Assembly (NCBI GenBank): GCA_002431965.1
Contig: DJEW01000036.1
Location: 1-43,134, forward strand
DNA: 43,134 bases
Direction: 5' to 3'
Source of the DNA: Clostridiales bacterium UBA5888
Lineage (GTDB): Bacteria; Bacillota; Clostridia; Oscillospirales; Oscillospiraceae
The position numbers and the translations under genes are program-made. Below are positions 34,740 to 41,991 of this stretch, one piece after another. The number at the start of each line of letters is the position of its first letter. Within the stretch, counting starts at the first letter, position 1. The notes beneath the pieces are model-generated. The model did not search any database. It was given only the letters and a program-made list of their open reading frames with translations, and was not told the DNA's origin.

Positions 34740-35981
34740 TCATTCTCTTTCTGCCGCGTCGAGACCGTTCACGCATTCGTCAAACCGGTCAAGCAGCATT
34801 TTTTTATCAAAATGAGTCTCGAAATAAGCCCTTGCGTTGCTTCCGTATTCCCTGATACGCGCATCGCGCATCAGCGCCGTTATCGCCGCGGCGAGCGCCG
34901 GCGCATCTCCGATGGGGCTGCACACCCCGCAGTCAGCCTCCTTCACTATCCGCTGCGTTTCGCCCGTGGCGCACGCGAGGATCGGCATGCCGCATGCCAT
35001 GTAGGATTGCAGCTTTGCCGGGATGGTGTTTGCAAAAAGCGGGTTATTCATGAACGACACAAACGCCGCGTCGCACGCCGCGAGAAGCCCGGGGATGCTT
35101 TCTGCGCTCTGGCGCGGGATCATCAGAAACATATCCTCCACGCCGAGCGCGCGTATACGCTCCTCCAGCGCCGCCTTACTTCTGCCGTCGCCCACTATCA
35201 CGAACTCCGCGTCCGCGCCGCTCGCTTTCAGCCGCGCGGCAGTCTCGGGCAGGATGTCCAGCCCCTGCGCCTGTCCGACATTGCCGGTGAATGCGATCTT
35301 GAATCTGCCGTCCGCCGGGATAAGCGCGCTTTTCTCCGCGCCGGGGCGGTAAAACTCCTCCGCGTACTGCGGCCAGTAGCTCACCTTTTCCTGTCCGCTT
35401 GTCATGCGCGCGCGTATCATCTCCACAAAGCTGGGCGACGCTGCAAATATACGGTCACAGCGGCGGTATATAGAGCGCACCATGCGCTCTATCGGGCGCA
35501 GGACGATGGGTGAATGTATGCCGGTGACGATCTCGATATTCTCCGGCCAGAGATCCTGCACATAAAGCCAGCAGGGTATATGCCTGCGCTCGGCGTACCA
35601 CACGCCGACGAGCGCCTGCGTCATGGGCGAGACCTCAAAGTTGAAAACCATGTCGGCGTCCAGCCGTGTGAAGTTCTTCCAAAACCAGCCTGACACCACA
35701 AACGACAGGTAGTTCAGGCACATGCCCGCAGCGCTCTTTCCGCGCGCGATGAGCGGGATGCGGATAATGTCCATGCCCTCGTATTTCTCGCGCCGGTTTT
35801 TGAACAGTCCGTAGCCCTTGAAATACTTTCCGTAGGGGTAGTTGGGTATGCCGGTGAGCACCGTTATTTTGTATCCGCGCCTGACCCACTCGGCGCACAT
35901 ATCATTTATGCGGAACGCCTCCGGGTAAAAATACTGGCTGACAACAAGTATATGCTTTTTTCTCTGTGCCGCGTCGGTCAT
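34740..35981 (-). CDS. Glycosyltransferase family 4, WbuB/CapL-like
   Basis: This 413-residue GT-B enzyme has the WbuB-like opening VVSQYFYPEAFRINDMCAEWVRRGYKITVLTGIPNYPYG and the middle signature WLYVQDLWPENIEIVTG. The donor half has IAFTGNVGQAQGLDILPETA and FANTIPAKLQSYMACGMPILA. WbuB and CapL relatives transfer N-acetyl-L-fucosamine, and the gene lies directly before the L-FucNAc synthesis genes, so it is the best candidate for adding L-FucNAc as the second sugar. That donor assignment is inference. Confidence 0.87.
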   Translation of the reverse strand: MTDAAQRKKHILVVSQYFYPEAFRINDMCAEWVRRGYKITVLTGIPNYPYGKYFKGYGLFKNRREKYEGMDIIRIPLIARGKSAAGMCLNYLSFVVSGWFWKNFTRLDADMVFNFEVSPMTQALVGVWYAERRHIPCWLYVQDLWPENIEIVTGIHSPIVLRPIERMVRSIYRRCDRIFAASPSFVEMIRARMTSGQEKVSYWPQYAEEFYRPGAEKSALIPADGRFKIAFTGNVGQAQGLDILPETAARLKASGADAEFVIVGDGRSKAALEERIRALGVEDMFLMIPRQSAESIPGLLAACDAAFVSFMNNPLFANTIPAKLQSYMACGMPILACATGETQRIVKEADCGVCSPIGDAPALAAAITALMRDARIREYGSNARAYFETHFDKKMLLDRFDECVNGLDAAERE

Positions 35982-36865
35982 ATCGCCTGTGATACTCCCT
36001 CTGTTATCTCGATGCTCTCTTGCAGGGTATACTTCCTGTAATCTCCTCCGGGGTAGTCGCTGAGCGCCATGTCATAGCTCAGGCTGCCGAACGCCTTGTT
36101 CACAAGCCCCGTGAACGCGCCCATGACCTTCAAAAGCCCTGTAAGCCCGCCCACAAGCCTTATTCTGCGCCCATGAGCCTGCGCGATCATGCGCACAAGC
36201 TCGGACGTGTTGGAATATTCAGCGTTCTGGGGGAAAAACGTCCCCTCTTCGTCATTATCTATCATGAGCTTCACGAACGCCATAAGGTTGCCCACAAAGA
36301 GCATGGAGCGCTCGTTATCCACGCGGGGAAAGAAATGCAGATGCTGCGCGAAGAGCGAGAGCACCGGGTAATTCCCCTTGCAGCCGGGTCCGTATATCAT
36401 CGGCGGGCGCAAAATGGCGACCCTGAAGCGCTCATCCGCGAGCTTTTTCAGGCGGTACTCCGCCTGAAGCTTGCTGTCGCCATAGGCGTTTGCAGGGGAG
36501 CACATCGTCCCTCGCTCTATCCGCCGCCGCTCGCCCACAGGCGCGCTGTCGCCGTAGACGATGGCGGAGCTCATAAATATGAACTGATGCACGCCCTCCG
36601 CCTTCGCCTTTCCGGCAAGCTCCTCCGTCAGGTCGGTATTGATGCTGTAATACATCCGTGCTTTTTCGGCGCTGATGCGTCCGTTGTCCGAGTGCGCCAG
36701 CCCCGCCACGTGGAAAACAGTGTCGATACCCGTGAAGTCCTCATCGCGCCACGAGCCGTCGCGCATACTGATGGACACGGTCGAATAACCGGGGAAGCCC
36801 TCTATGTATCGCTTGAAGCACTTGCCGAGATAGCTGTTGATGCCGGTTATGAGAATGCGTTTCAT
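35978..36865 (-). CDS. NAD-dependent 4-keto-sugar reductase (CapN/WbpV-like)
   Basis: This 295-residue extended SDR protein has the NAD site LITGINSYLGKCFKRYIEG, the AGLAH loop (FHVAGLAHSD) and the catalytic Y-x3-K in ANAYGDSKLQAEYRLKKL. WbpV/CapN relatives reduce UDP-4-keto-6-deoxy-GlcNAc to UDP-QuiNAc or UDP-D-FucNAc, the sugar placed first on the lipid carrier. The retaining 4,6-dehydratase (CapD/WbpM/PglF type) that would feed it is not in the window. It is coupled by ATGA overlaps to both neighbours. Which epimer it makes cannot be settled from sequence. Confidence 0.83.
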   Translation of the reverse strand: MKRILITGINSYLGKCFKRYIEGFPGYSTVSISMRDGSWRDEDFTGIDTVFHVAGLAHSDNGRISAEKARMYYSINTDLTEELAGKAKAEGVHQFIFMSSAIVYGDSAPVGERRRIERGTMCSPANAYGDSKLQAEYRLKKLADERFRVAILRPPMIYGPGCKGNYPVLSLFAQHLHFFPRVDNERSMLFVGNLMAFVKLMIDNDEEGTFFPQNAEYSNTSELVRMIAQAHGRRIRLVGGLTGLLKVMGAFTGLVNKAFGSLSYDMALSDYPGGDYRKYTLQESIEITEGVSQAI

Positions 36866-37476
36866 ATCTTCTTCTCCCGCTCAAGCTCGCCCGTGCCGCC
36901 CTCGACAACGCCGTCATGCCGCAGCACGCTCTTTATCGTGCCGAAAAAGCACCTGCAATCGAAAAGGAAGCTCATTCGCTGCACATACTCGCCGTCGAGC
37001 TTCGCCTTCACCGGGATGGGCAGCTCGTCCCGCCCGTTTATCTGCGCCCAGCCGGTGAGACCGGGCTTCACGTCGTTCGCGCCGTACCTGTCGCGCTCGG
37101 CGATAAGGTCGTTTTGATTCCACAGTGCGGGGCGCGGTCCGATGACGGACATATCACCCGCGAGAATGTTGAAAAGCTGCGGCAGCTCGTCAAGACTTGT
37201 CTTGCGCAAAAATGCGCCCGTGCGAGTTATCCATTTTGTGGGGTCTGTGAGCATATGGGTCGGCACGTCCTTGGGCGTGTCGGTGCGCATGGTGCGGAAT
37301 TTGAGGATGCTGAAAAAGCTCTTATGAATTCCGAAGCGCTTCTGCCGGAAGAAAACCGGTCCCGGTGAGTCGAGCTTTACCGCAAGCGAGATGATAAGCA
37401 TGGGTATACCGAGCACGACCAAGCCCGCAAGCGACAGCAAAACATCCAGTATTCTTTTCAAAAACCGCTCGTACAT
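36862..37476 (-). CDS. Initiating phosphoglycosyl transferase (PglC/CapM-like)
   Basis: This 204-residue monotopic enzyme transfers a sugar-1-phosphate to undecaprenyl phosphate and starts the repeat unit. It has one N-terminal membrane helix (RILDVLLSLAGLVVLGIPML), then the core motifs: PGPVFFRQKRFG, ILKFRTM, RKTSLDELPQLFNIL with the catalytic Asp-Glu pair, GDMSVIGPRPAL and KPGLTGWAQINGRDEL. The size matches the short PglC class rather than the long WbaP class. It is the first gene of the operon. I chose ATG 37476; a GTG four codons earlier is in frame but lacks a better ribosome binding site. Confidence 0.93.
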   Translation of the reverse strand: MYERFLKRILDVLLSLAGLVVLGIPMLIISLAVKLDSPGPVFFRQKRFGIHKSFFSILKFRTMRTDTPKDVPTHMLTDPTKWITRTGAFLRKTSLDELPQLFNILAGDMSVIGPRPALWNQNDLIAERDRYGANDVKPGLTGWAQINGRDELPIPVKAKLDGEYVQRMSFLFDCRCFFGTIKSVLRHDGVVEGGTGELEREKKI

Positions 37477-37518
37477 AGCGTCACCCACCCCGATTTATTT
37501 ACTGTATTTTCGCATTCA

Positions 37519-37534
37519 GCGGCTTTTCCGCCGC
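37519..37534 (-). other. Short GC hairpin in the leader of the polysaccharide operon
   Basis: GCGGC and GCCGC (5-base perfect arms, 6-base loop) lie about 25 bases after the expected transcription start and 40 bases before the first gene. There is no T-run, so it is not a terminator; it might protect the mRNA end. The support is slight. Confidence 0.3.
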
Positions 37535-37564
37535 ACCTTTACATTATAAACCACAAATCATGTC

Positions 37565-37593
37565 ATTATATCATTGTGCGGGTACAGTGTCAA
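37565..37593 (-). promoter_or_regulatory. Perfect sigma-70 promoter of the polysaccharide operon
   Basis: On the minus strand TTGACA (37593-37588), exactly 17 bases, then TATAAT (37570-37565). Both boxes are perfect. The start would be near 37558, giving a leader of about 80 bases before the PglC-like gene. No repressor palindrome or invertible repeats flank it, so there is no sign of phase switching. Confidence 0.88.
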
Positions 37594-37678
37594 CGCAAAA
37601 GCGTCCATGCACGAAAAGCACATGAACGTCGGGAATTTCAGGGCATCAAATACCTGACTAATGCAAATCAGCAGAAAA

Positions 37679-37703
37679 AGCTGACTGCGTATTACAGTCA
37701 GCT
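37679..37703 (-). terminator. Terminator between the permease gene and the polysaccharide operon
   Basis: The 9-base arms AGCTGACTG (37679-37687) and CAGTCAGCT (37695-37703) enclose a 7-base loop, with T-runs on both strands (TTTTTT after it on the plus strand, TTTTT on the minus). On the minus strand it follows the permease stop by about 40 bases and precedes the polysaccharide promoter. Confidence 0.87.
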
Positions 37704-37741
37704 CTTTTTTGCAAATATACCGCCCCGATTGACAGGGCATT

Positions 37742-38710
37742 TCATCCATTGAACGTCTGCCCCTCTTTGGGAAACTTTGGACATCCGAACTTTTTTGCCC
37801 ACCAGCTGGTGATAATCGGAACAAGAAGGCTTGTGACGACCACTGAGGCCGCGACCTGCACGGTAGCCGCGGCAGCCACAGTCTTCATCGCAGGGTCAGC
37901 GAGGGCAACGGCGGCAGGAACGGCCACTGCATTGCCCGCAGTTGTGGCAACGGCCCAGCCGGCATATCCGGGGCGGCGGGATATGAGCTTGTCGCATAGG
38001 ACTATAAAGCCGCCGCCGATGAATACGGTTATCAGCCCAAGCAATATTCCGGGCAGACCGCCCTTGACAACGTCGATAAGATTGATCCCGGTGCCGAGAG
38101 CAAAGCCAATGAGAGGTATAATCCCATTTCCCATAGGTGCAAAGAGCTCTTTCATGCTCTTGTCAATATTACCCACGAGCATGCCGAGAGCGATCGGTAT
38201 AATAGCCGCGACGAGACTCATGATTGGTATCTCTGCTATTCCCGATACGCCGAGGGCCAGCAGTGTGAAAAAAGGACCGTCGTTGAGGGCAAGAATAGGA
38301 AAGCAGCCGCAATCTGCATCGTCGCCGTAGGTGTCGACCAGTGTAAGGAATATAGAACCGTTGGAATTCGTCACTGCGGACACTATCGCCAGTGACGAAA
38401 GACCGAGAAAACCAATGTCTCCGAAAATTTTGCCGACAAGTATGCCAAGAATAGCGCCAACCACAAACTTTGAGAGCAGCAGCACACCTCCGCGTTTGAG
38501 CACATTCGGCATATCACGGACTTGCAGCGTGGTGCCCATGGAGAAGAGCAGTACGCCAAGCAGCGTGTTTGTTCCGGCGCTAGAAAAGAGTGCTGTCGTC
38601 AGTCCGCCGATTTTCAAAACCTGCGGGCAGAGCGTTGCGAGGACGCTGCCAAGCAAAAGCGGGATGACCATCATCCCCGCAGGGATTTTATCCAGGAATT
38701 TCTTTATCAT
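37742..38710 (-). CDS. kdgT: 2-keto-3-deoxygluconate permease (KdgT-like)
   Basis: This membrane transporter of about 322 residues has some ten helices. It matches the KdgT family from the start (MIKKFLDKIPAGMMVIPLLLG) through GTNTLLGVLLFSMGTTLQVR, SSLAIVSAVTNSNGSIFLTL, ALNDGPFFTLLALGVSG and GWAVATTAGNAVAVPAAVA. Family members import 2-keto-3-deoxygluconate with protons and leave it unphosphorylated. ATG 38710 was chosen because AAGGAG lies 9 bases before it. It is the last gene of the tkt-tkt-kdgT operon. The true substrate may be another small sugar acid, as no KDG kinase or aldolase is nearby. Confidence 0.9.
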   Translation of the reverse strand: MIKKFLDKIPAGMMVIPLLLGSVLATLCPQVLKIGGLTTALFSSAGTNTLLGVLLFSMGTTLQVRDMPNVLKRGGVLLLSKFVVGAILGILVGKIFGDIGFLGLSSLAIVSAVTNSNGSIFLTLVDTYGDDADCGCFPILALNDGPFFTLLALGVSGIAEIPIMSLVAAIIPIALGMLVGNIDKSMKELFAPMGNGIIPLIGFALGTGINLIDVVKGGLPGILLGLITVFIGGGFIVLCDKLISRRPGYAGWAVATTAGNAVAVPAAVALADPAMKTVAAAATVQVAASVVVTSLLVPIITSWWAKKFGCPKFPKEGQTFNG

Positions 38711-38741
38711 CTCTTTTGTCTCCTTCTCATACATGCAAGGC

Positions 38742-39686
38742 TCATACGGCGGCAATCACCACTGCGGCAATGTGTTCAGGAGAGAGGTTATATTTATCCA
38801 GCAGCTGATCGTGCGGACCGGACTCGGTGTATATATCGTCTATACCGACACGAGTGACGCGGCATGGCGTGTCACAGGAGCAGACAACCTCGCAGACTGC
38901 GCTGCCAAGACCGCCTATCACATTGTGCTCCTCCACGGTAACGATACGTCCGCAGTCGTGAGCGGCGGCGTGTATCGCTTCGGAGTCAACGGGCTTGACA
39001 GTCGGCATTTCTATTATCCTGGCATGGATGCCAGCGTTTTCCCAGATGGCTTTTGCGCGCAGGACGCGGGCAACAGCGCACCCGTTGCAGATAATGGCGA
39101 CATCCGTACCTGCAGCATCGAGCAAATTGGCCTTGCCGAGAACAAATCTATACCCGGAGTCAAACACCTGCTCAACCGGTCCGCGTCCGATACGCAGATA
39201 GGCCGGGCCGACATACTTGAGCACCTCGCGCGCGGCAGCGGTGCAGCTGGCAGCATCGGCAGGAACAACTATCACCATATTTGCCATGCTGCGCATTACG
39301 CCTATATCCTCAAGCCCCTGATGTGTTACGCCCTCGATGTTGCCGGAAAGACCGGAAAGACCGGAGATTACCTTTACATCCAGGTTGGGGTAGCATATGA
39401 AGGTGCGCACCTGCTCAGAGATACGCATGGAGGCAAAGGGGGCATAGGTGGCGATGACCGCCCTGCCGCCGGCAGCGGCAATACCCGCGCCTATCATTGC
39501 CATGTTCTGCTCGGCAATGCCATTATTTATAACGCGATCCGGAAATTCCTTCATCATCGGCTTAAAGCCCATGGATTTGGTTGTATCAGCGCCGATAGCG
39601 AAGAGATTGGGGTACTCGCGGGCGGCCTCGGCAAGCGCAATACCGAATGCATCGCGTGTGGAGATAGAATCATACTTTATAGACAT
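38742..39686 (-). CDS. Transketolase, C-terminal (pyrimidine-binding) subunit
   Basis: This 314-residue protein holds the pyrimidine-binding and C-terminal domains of a split transketolase. The catalytic glutamate lies in NNGIAEQNMAMIGAGIAAAG. Other conserved parts are VKVISGLSGLSGNIEGVTHQGLEDIGVMRSM and GRIVTVEEHNVIGGLGSAV. It overlaps the partner subunit gene by 10 bases and must pair with it to form the thiamine diphosphate site. Split transketolases often serve dedicated catabolic pathways rather than the central pentose phosphate route. Confidence 0.93.
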   Translation of the reverse strand: MSIKYDSISTRDAFGIALAEAAREYPNLFAIGADTTKSMGFKPMMKEFPDRVINNGIAEQNMAMIGAGIAAAGGRAVIATYAPFASMRISEQVRTFICYPNLDVKVISGLSGLSGNIEGVTHQGLEDIGVMRSMANMVIVVPADAASCTAAAREVLKYVGPAYLRIGRGPVEQVFDSGYRFVLGKANLLDAAGTDVAIICNGCAVARVLRAKAIWENAGIHARIIEMPTVKPVDSEAIHAAAHDCGRIVTVEEHNVIGGLGSAVCEVVCSCDTPCRVTRVGIDDIYTESGPHDQLLDKYNLSPEHIAAVVIAAV

Positions 39687-40513
39687 TTCCGCGCCTCCTC
39701 AAGCTCTTGAACAGCCCGCTCATACTGTTCCTTAGTAGGTACTTTCTGATGCCAGTCATTGTTGAATTCCATGTAGCTCACTCCCTTGCCCTTAACGGTG
39801 TCGGCCATTATGACGGTCGGTCTGCCGCGGAAGTCGCGCGCGACCTCGAGCGTTGAGATCACCTCTTCCATGTTGTGCCCATTGCAGCGGAGCACGTTCC
39901 AGCCGAAGTCTTCCCAGGCGCGTGCCATGCCGGGCACATTTTGTATGTCAGGCACTGCGCCGCAGCTTTGCAGATGGTTGCAGTCTACAATAGCAGTGAT
40001 ATTGTCACAGCCAAGCGCCGGCGCAGCAAGCACGCTCTCCCAGACGAGACCCTCCTGGATTTCGCCGTCACCGAGGATGCAGTAAATCTGCGAGCTCTTG
40101 CCCTCGTGCTTGAGATAAACCGCCATTCCAAGCGCAGCGGCAAGCCCATTGCCGAGCGAGCCGCTCGTCATATCGACGCCAGGCGTCTTTTTCATGTCCG
40201 GGTGACCCTGCAGGCGACTGCCAATGCTTCGTACGGTTTCAAGCCACTCCTTCGGAAAATATCCTTTTTCAGCTAACGCCGAGTATATCACCGGGCAGGC
40301 ATGACCTTTTGAGAGAACCAAGCGATCCCGGTCTGCCCACTGCGGGTTGTTTGGATCTATTTTCATTATATTGAAATAGAGGGCTGTTACTATATCCGTA
40401 CACGAGAGGGCAGGACCTGGATGCGAGGGTCCCTGCGCCTTGTATGCAATGTCTACTATATCGCGGCGGATTGTGTTGGCCATCAGCTTCAGTTCACGGA
40501 TGCTGTAAATCAT
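39677..40513 (-). CDS. Transketolase, N-terminal (TPP-binding) subunit
   Basis: This 278-residue protein binds the diphosphate end of thiamine diphosphate: the metal motif starts at GDGEIQEGLVWES and ends at the N of DCNHLQS, about 26 residues later. Also seen are GPSHPGPALSCTDI, the KGHACPVIYSALAEKGYF block and TSGSLGNGLAAALGMA. The usual GHPG at the front reads SHPG. Expression starts from a promoter at 40597-40569, and ATG 40513 has AAAGGAG 9 bases upstream. The reaction would be two-carbon ketol transfer; donor and acceptor are unknown. Confidence 0.93.
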   Translation of the reverse strand: MIYSIRELKLMANTIRRDIVDIAYKAQGPSHPGPALSCTDIVTALYFNIMKIDPNNPQWADRDRLVLSKGHACPVIYSALAEKGYFPKEWLETVRSIGSRLQGHPDMKKTPGVDMTSGSLGNGLAAALGMAVYLKHEGKSSQIYCILGDGEIQEGLVWESVLAAPALGCDNITAIVDCNHLQSCGAVPDIQNVPGMARAWEDFGWNVLRCNGHNMEEVISTLEVARDFRGRPTVIMADTVKGKGVSYMEFNNDWHQKVPTKEQYERAVQELEEARKCL

Positions 40514-40544
40514 AGCCGGACGCTCCTTTATGTGTTTTGTATTG

Positions 40545-40559
40545 TATGACGTCGTATGT
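40545..40559. promoter_or_regulatory. GACGTC operator, copy 1 (transketolase side)
   Basis: TATGACGTCGTATGT lies just downstream of the transketolase -10 box, at the expected transcription start. The identical 15 bases recur at 40761-40775 on the dehydrogenase side. This placement suits repression, probably by the GntR protein at 41992. Confidence 0.7.
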
Positions 40560-40568
40560 TGTGACTAT

Positions 40569-40597
40569 ATGATACAGGCTGCATATGTATTTTTCAA
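40569..40597 (-). promoter_or_regulatory. Promoter of the transketolase-permease operon
   Basis: On the minus strand TTGAAA (40597-40592), 17 bases, TATCAT (40574-40569). Both boxes match the consensus at 5 of 6 positions. Confidence 0.65.
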
Positions 40598-40649
40598 TAG
40601 GTAATATTCTATAATAATATGTGCCGAAAATTGTCTATAACGGCAAATT

Positions 40650-40669
40650 GACAATATTAAGACAATATT
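40650..40669. repeat. Direct repeats of GACAATATT in the divergent control region
   Basis: GACAATATT occurs at 40650-40658 and again at 40661-40669, spaced 11 bases start to start, about one turn of the helix. They sit midway between the two divergent promoters, where an activator could bind. In this AT-rich stretch chance is possible. Confidence 0.4.
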
Positions 40670-40719
40670 TTTGACACAAACCACAATTTTTATGCCCGCA
40701 TTTTGTGAGTTGCGCCATA

Positions 40720-40748
40720 TGGACAAGCTAACGTGAAGCGAATATAAT
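40720..40748 (+). promoter_or_regulatory. Promoter of the dehydrogenase gene
   Basis: TGGACA (40720-40725), a 17-base spacer and TATAAT (40743-40748) give a near-consensus sigma-70 promoter ahead of the gene at 40809. Confidence 0.7.
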
Positions 40749-40757
40749 TCGTCTATA

Positions 40758-40775
40758 ACATATGACGTCGTATGT
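40758..40775. promoter_or_regulatory. GACGTC operator, copy 2 (dehydrogenase side)
   Basis: ACATATGACGTCGTATGT is an 18-base palindrome with a single mismatched pair, centred on GACGTC. It begins about 10 bases after the dehydrogenase -10 box, covering the transcription start, and shares 15 identical bases with copy 1. Confidence 0.75.
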
Positions 40776-40808
40776 AATTCTGAATGTTTTTATGACGGAG
40801 GATATGCC

Positions 40809-41858
40809 ATGAGAGCTATCATAAAGAAAGAGCGCGCCCCCGGTGTCGAATACGCAGATATCCCCAAGCCCAGTCCGAAAGACGACGAGGTTCTTATAAA
40901 GGTCAAAGCAGCAGCCATCTGCGGCACAGACTACAGTTGTTGGAAGTGGAATGCCGCAGGCGAGAAGTTCAACGACAGGTATGGCGCACAGTACCCCTTC
41001 GTGCTGGGTCACGAGTGCTGCGGCATCGTTGAGCAAGTCGGCGCAGCTGTTGAAGGCGTAAAGATCGGCGATAAAGTCGCCATCGAGACGCACATCTACT
41101 GCGGTGAGTGCTATCAGTGCCGTACCGGCGACGCGCACAACTGTCAGCATCTTAAAATATACGGCATAAGCTGCGACGGCTGCTTTGCCGAGTATGCCAC
41201 TGCCCCGGCCAAATGCTGCTTTGTGTTGCCTGAGACCGTCAGCTACGAGCAGGGTGCGCTGTTTGAGCCCGCCGGTGTGGCTATGTTCGGTCTGCGTGAG
41301 GCCAATGTCCGTGCCGGGGACGTGGTGATGATTTACGGCTGCGGTCCGATTGGTCAGATGGCGATTCAGCTCGCCCTCGCCAGCGGCGCGACCGTTATCG
41401 GCGTGGACATCAGCGACTTCAAAGCAGGGCTTGCGGCAAAGCTTGGCGCTATCGGCGTCAATTCCGTCAAGGACGATCTCCGCGAGATAGTCAAAAAAAC
41501 CTGCGGCGAGCGCGGCGGTGTGGACGTCATTATAGAGGTCTCCGGCGCAGGCTCCATCTATGACGACATGACCGACTATCTGCGCAAAGAGGGTAAAATA
41601 ATGCTTCTTGCGCACCCCGGCGAGCGCGTGAGCTTTGACATAATGAAGACCATGCACCACTCCGGCGCAACAATAAAGGGTATATTCGGCCGCCGCATCT
41701 GGGATTCCTGGTACGCGCTCAGTGACATGGTATCAAGCGGCAAGGTCGACTTGACCAAGGTCATAACTCATCGCTTCCCGCTTTCCGCAGCTAACAAAGC
41801 CTTCGAGCAAATCTCCGCCGGGGCCGGCAAGGTTATCTTCCTGCCGGAACAGGAATAA
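40809..41858 (+). CDS. Zinc-dependent medium-chain alcohol/polyol dehydrogenase
   Basis: This 349-residue MDR-family enzyme oxidises a secondary alcohol with NAD(P). The catalytic zinc ligands are C38 (ICGTD), H68 and E69 (LGHEC). The structural zinc site is C98, C101, C104 and C112. The Rossmann site is YGCGPIGQMAIQLALASGATVIGVD; the Asp at the end of the second strand favours NAD over NADP. It resembles the sorbitol/threonine/L-idonate dehydrogenase group; the exact polyol or sugar acid cannot be read. GGAGG lies 7 bases before ATG 40809. It is divergent from the transketolase operon and shares its operator type, so it probably oxidises an intermediate of the same pathway. Confidence 0.92.
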   Translation: MRAIIKKERAPGVEYADIPKPSPKDDEVLIKVKAAAICGTDYSCWKWNAAGEKFNDRYGAQYPFVLGHECCGIVEQVGAAVEGVKIGDKVAIETHIYCGECYQCRTGDAHNCQHLKIYGISCDGCFAEYATAPAKCCFVLPETVSYEQGALFEPAGVAMFGLREANVRAGDVVMIYGCGPIGQMAIQLALASGATVIGVDISDFKAGLAAKLGAIGVNSVKDDLREIVKKTCGERGGVDVIIEVSGAGSIYDDMTDYLRKEGKIMLLAHPGERVSFDIMKTMHHSGATIKGIFGRRIWDSWYALSDMVSSGKVDLTKVITHRFPLSAANKAFEQISAGAGKVIFLPEQE

Positions 41859-41873
41859 TTTTCTGACATAGCC

Positions 41874-41913
41874 GTCAAGGGCAGCGTTTCACCAGGTGAG
41901 CGCTGCCCTTGAC
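41874..41913. other. Long inverted repeat between the dehydrogenase and gntR
   Basis: The perfect 13-base arms GTCAAGGGCAGCG (41874-41886) and CGCTGCCCTTGAC (41901-41913) enclose 14 bases that contain TCACC-A-GGTGA. It lies 15 bases after the dehydrogenase stop and could end that transcript, but no T-run follows. Its right arm overlaps the gntR -35 box, so it could also be a control site. Confidence 0.6.
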
Positions 41914-41937
41914 ATTATTGAGAGGTGTAAATATAAT
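41909..41937 (+). promoter_or_regulatory. Perfect sigma-70 promoter of gntR
   Basis: TTGACA (41909-41914), a 17-base spacer and TATAAT (41932-41937) are perfect. The regulator therefore has its own strong promoter, separate from the dehydrogenase. Confidence 0.85.
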
Positions 41938-41955
41938 TAAGGCAGCGCTGCCTTA
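41938..41955. promoter_or_regulatory. Perfect 18-base palindrome at the gntR transcription start
   Basis: TAAGGCAGCGCTGCCTTA directly abuts the -10 box and spans the expected start point. It differs from the GACGTC operators but shares GCAGCG with the inverted repeat at 41874-41913. Autoregulation is a reasonable guess. Confidence 0.6.
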
Positions 41956-41991
41956 TGCATATCCATATAATACGGGGAGGCGATCACGAAA

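Noticed and set aside
40721..41660. Minus-strand open frame (310 codons) over the dehydrogenase
   Set aside because: It is antisense to the zinc dehydrogenase, which has all metal ligands, and it runs through the promoter and operator of that gene.
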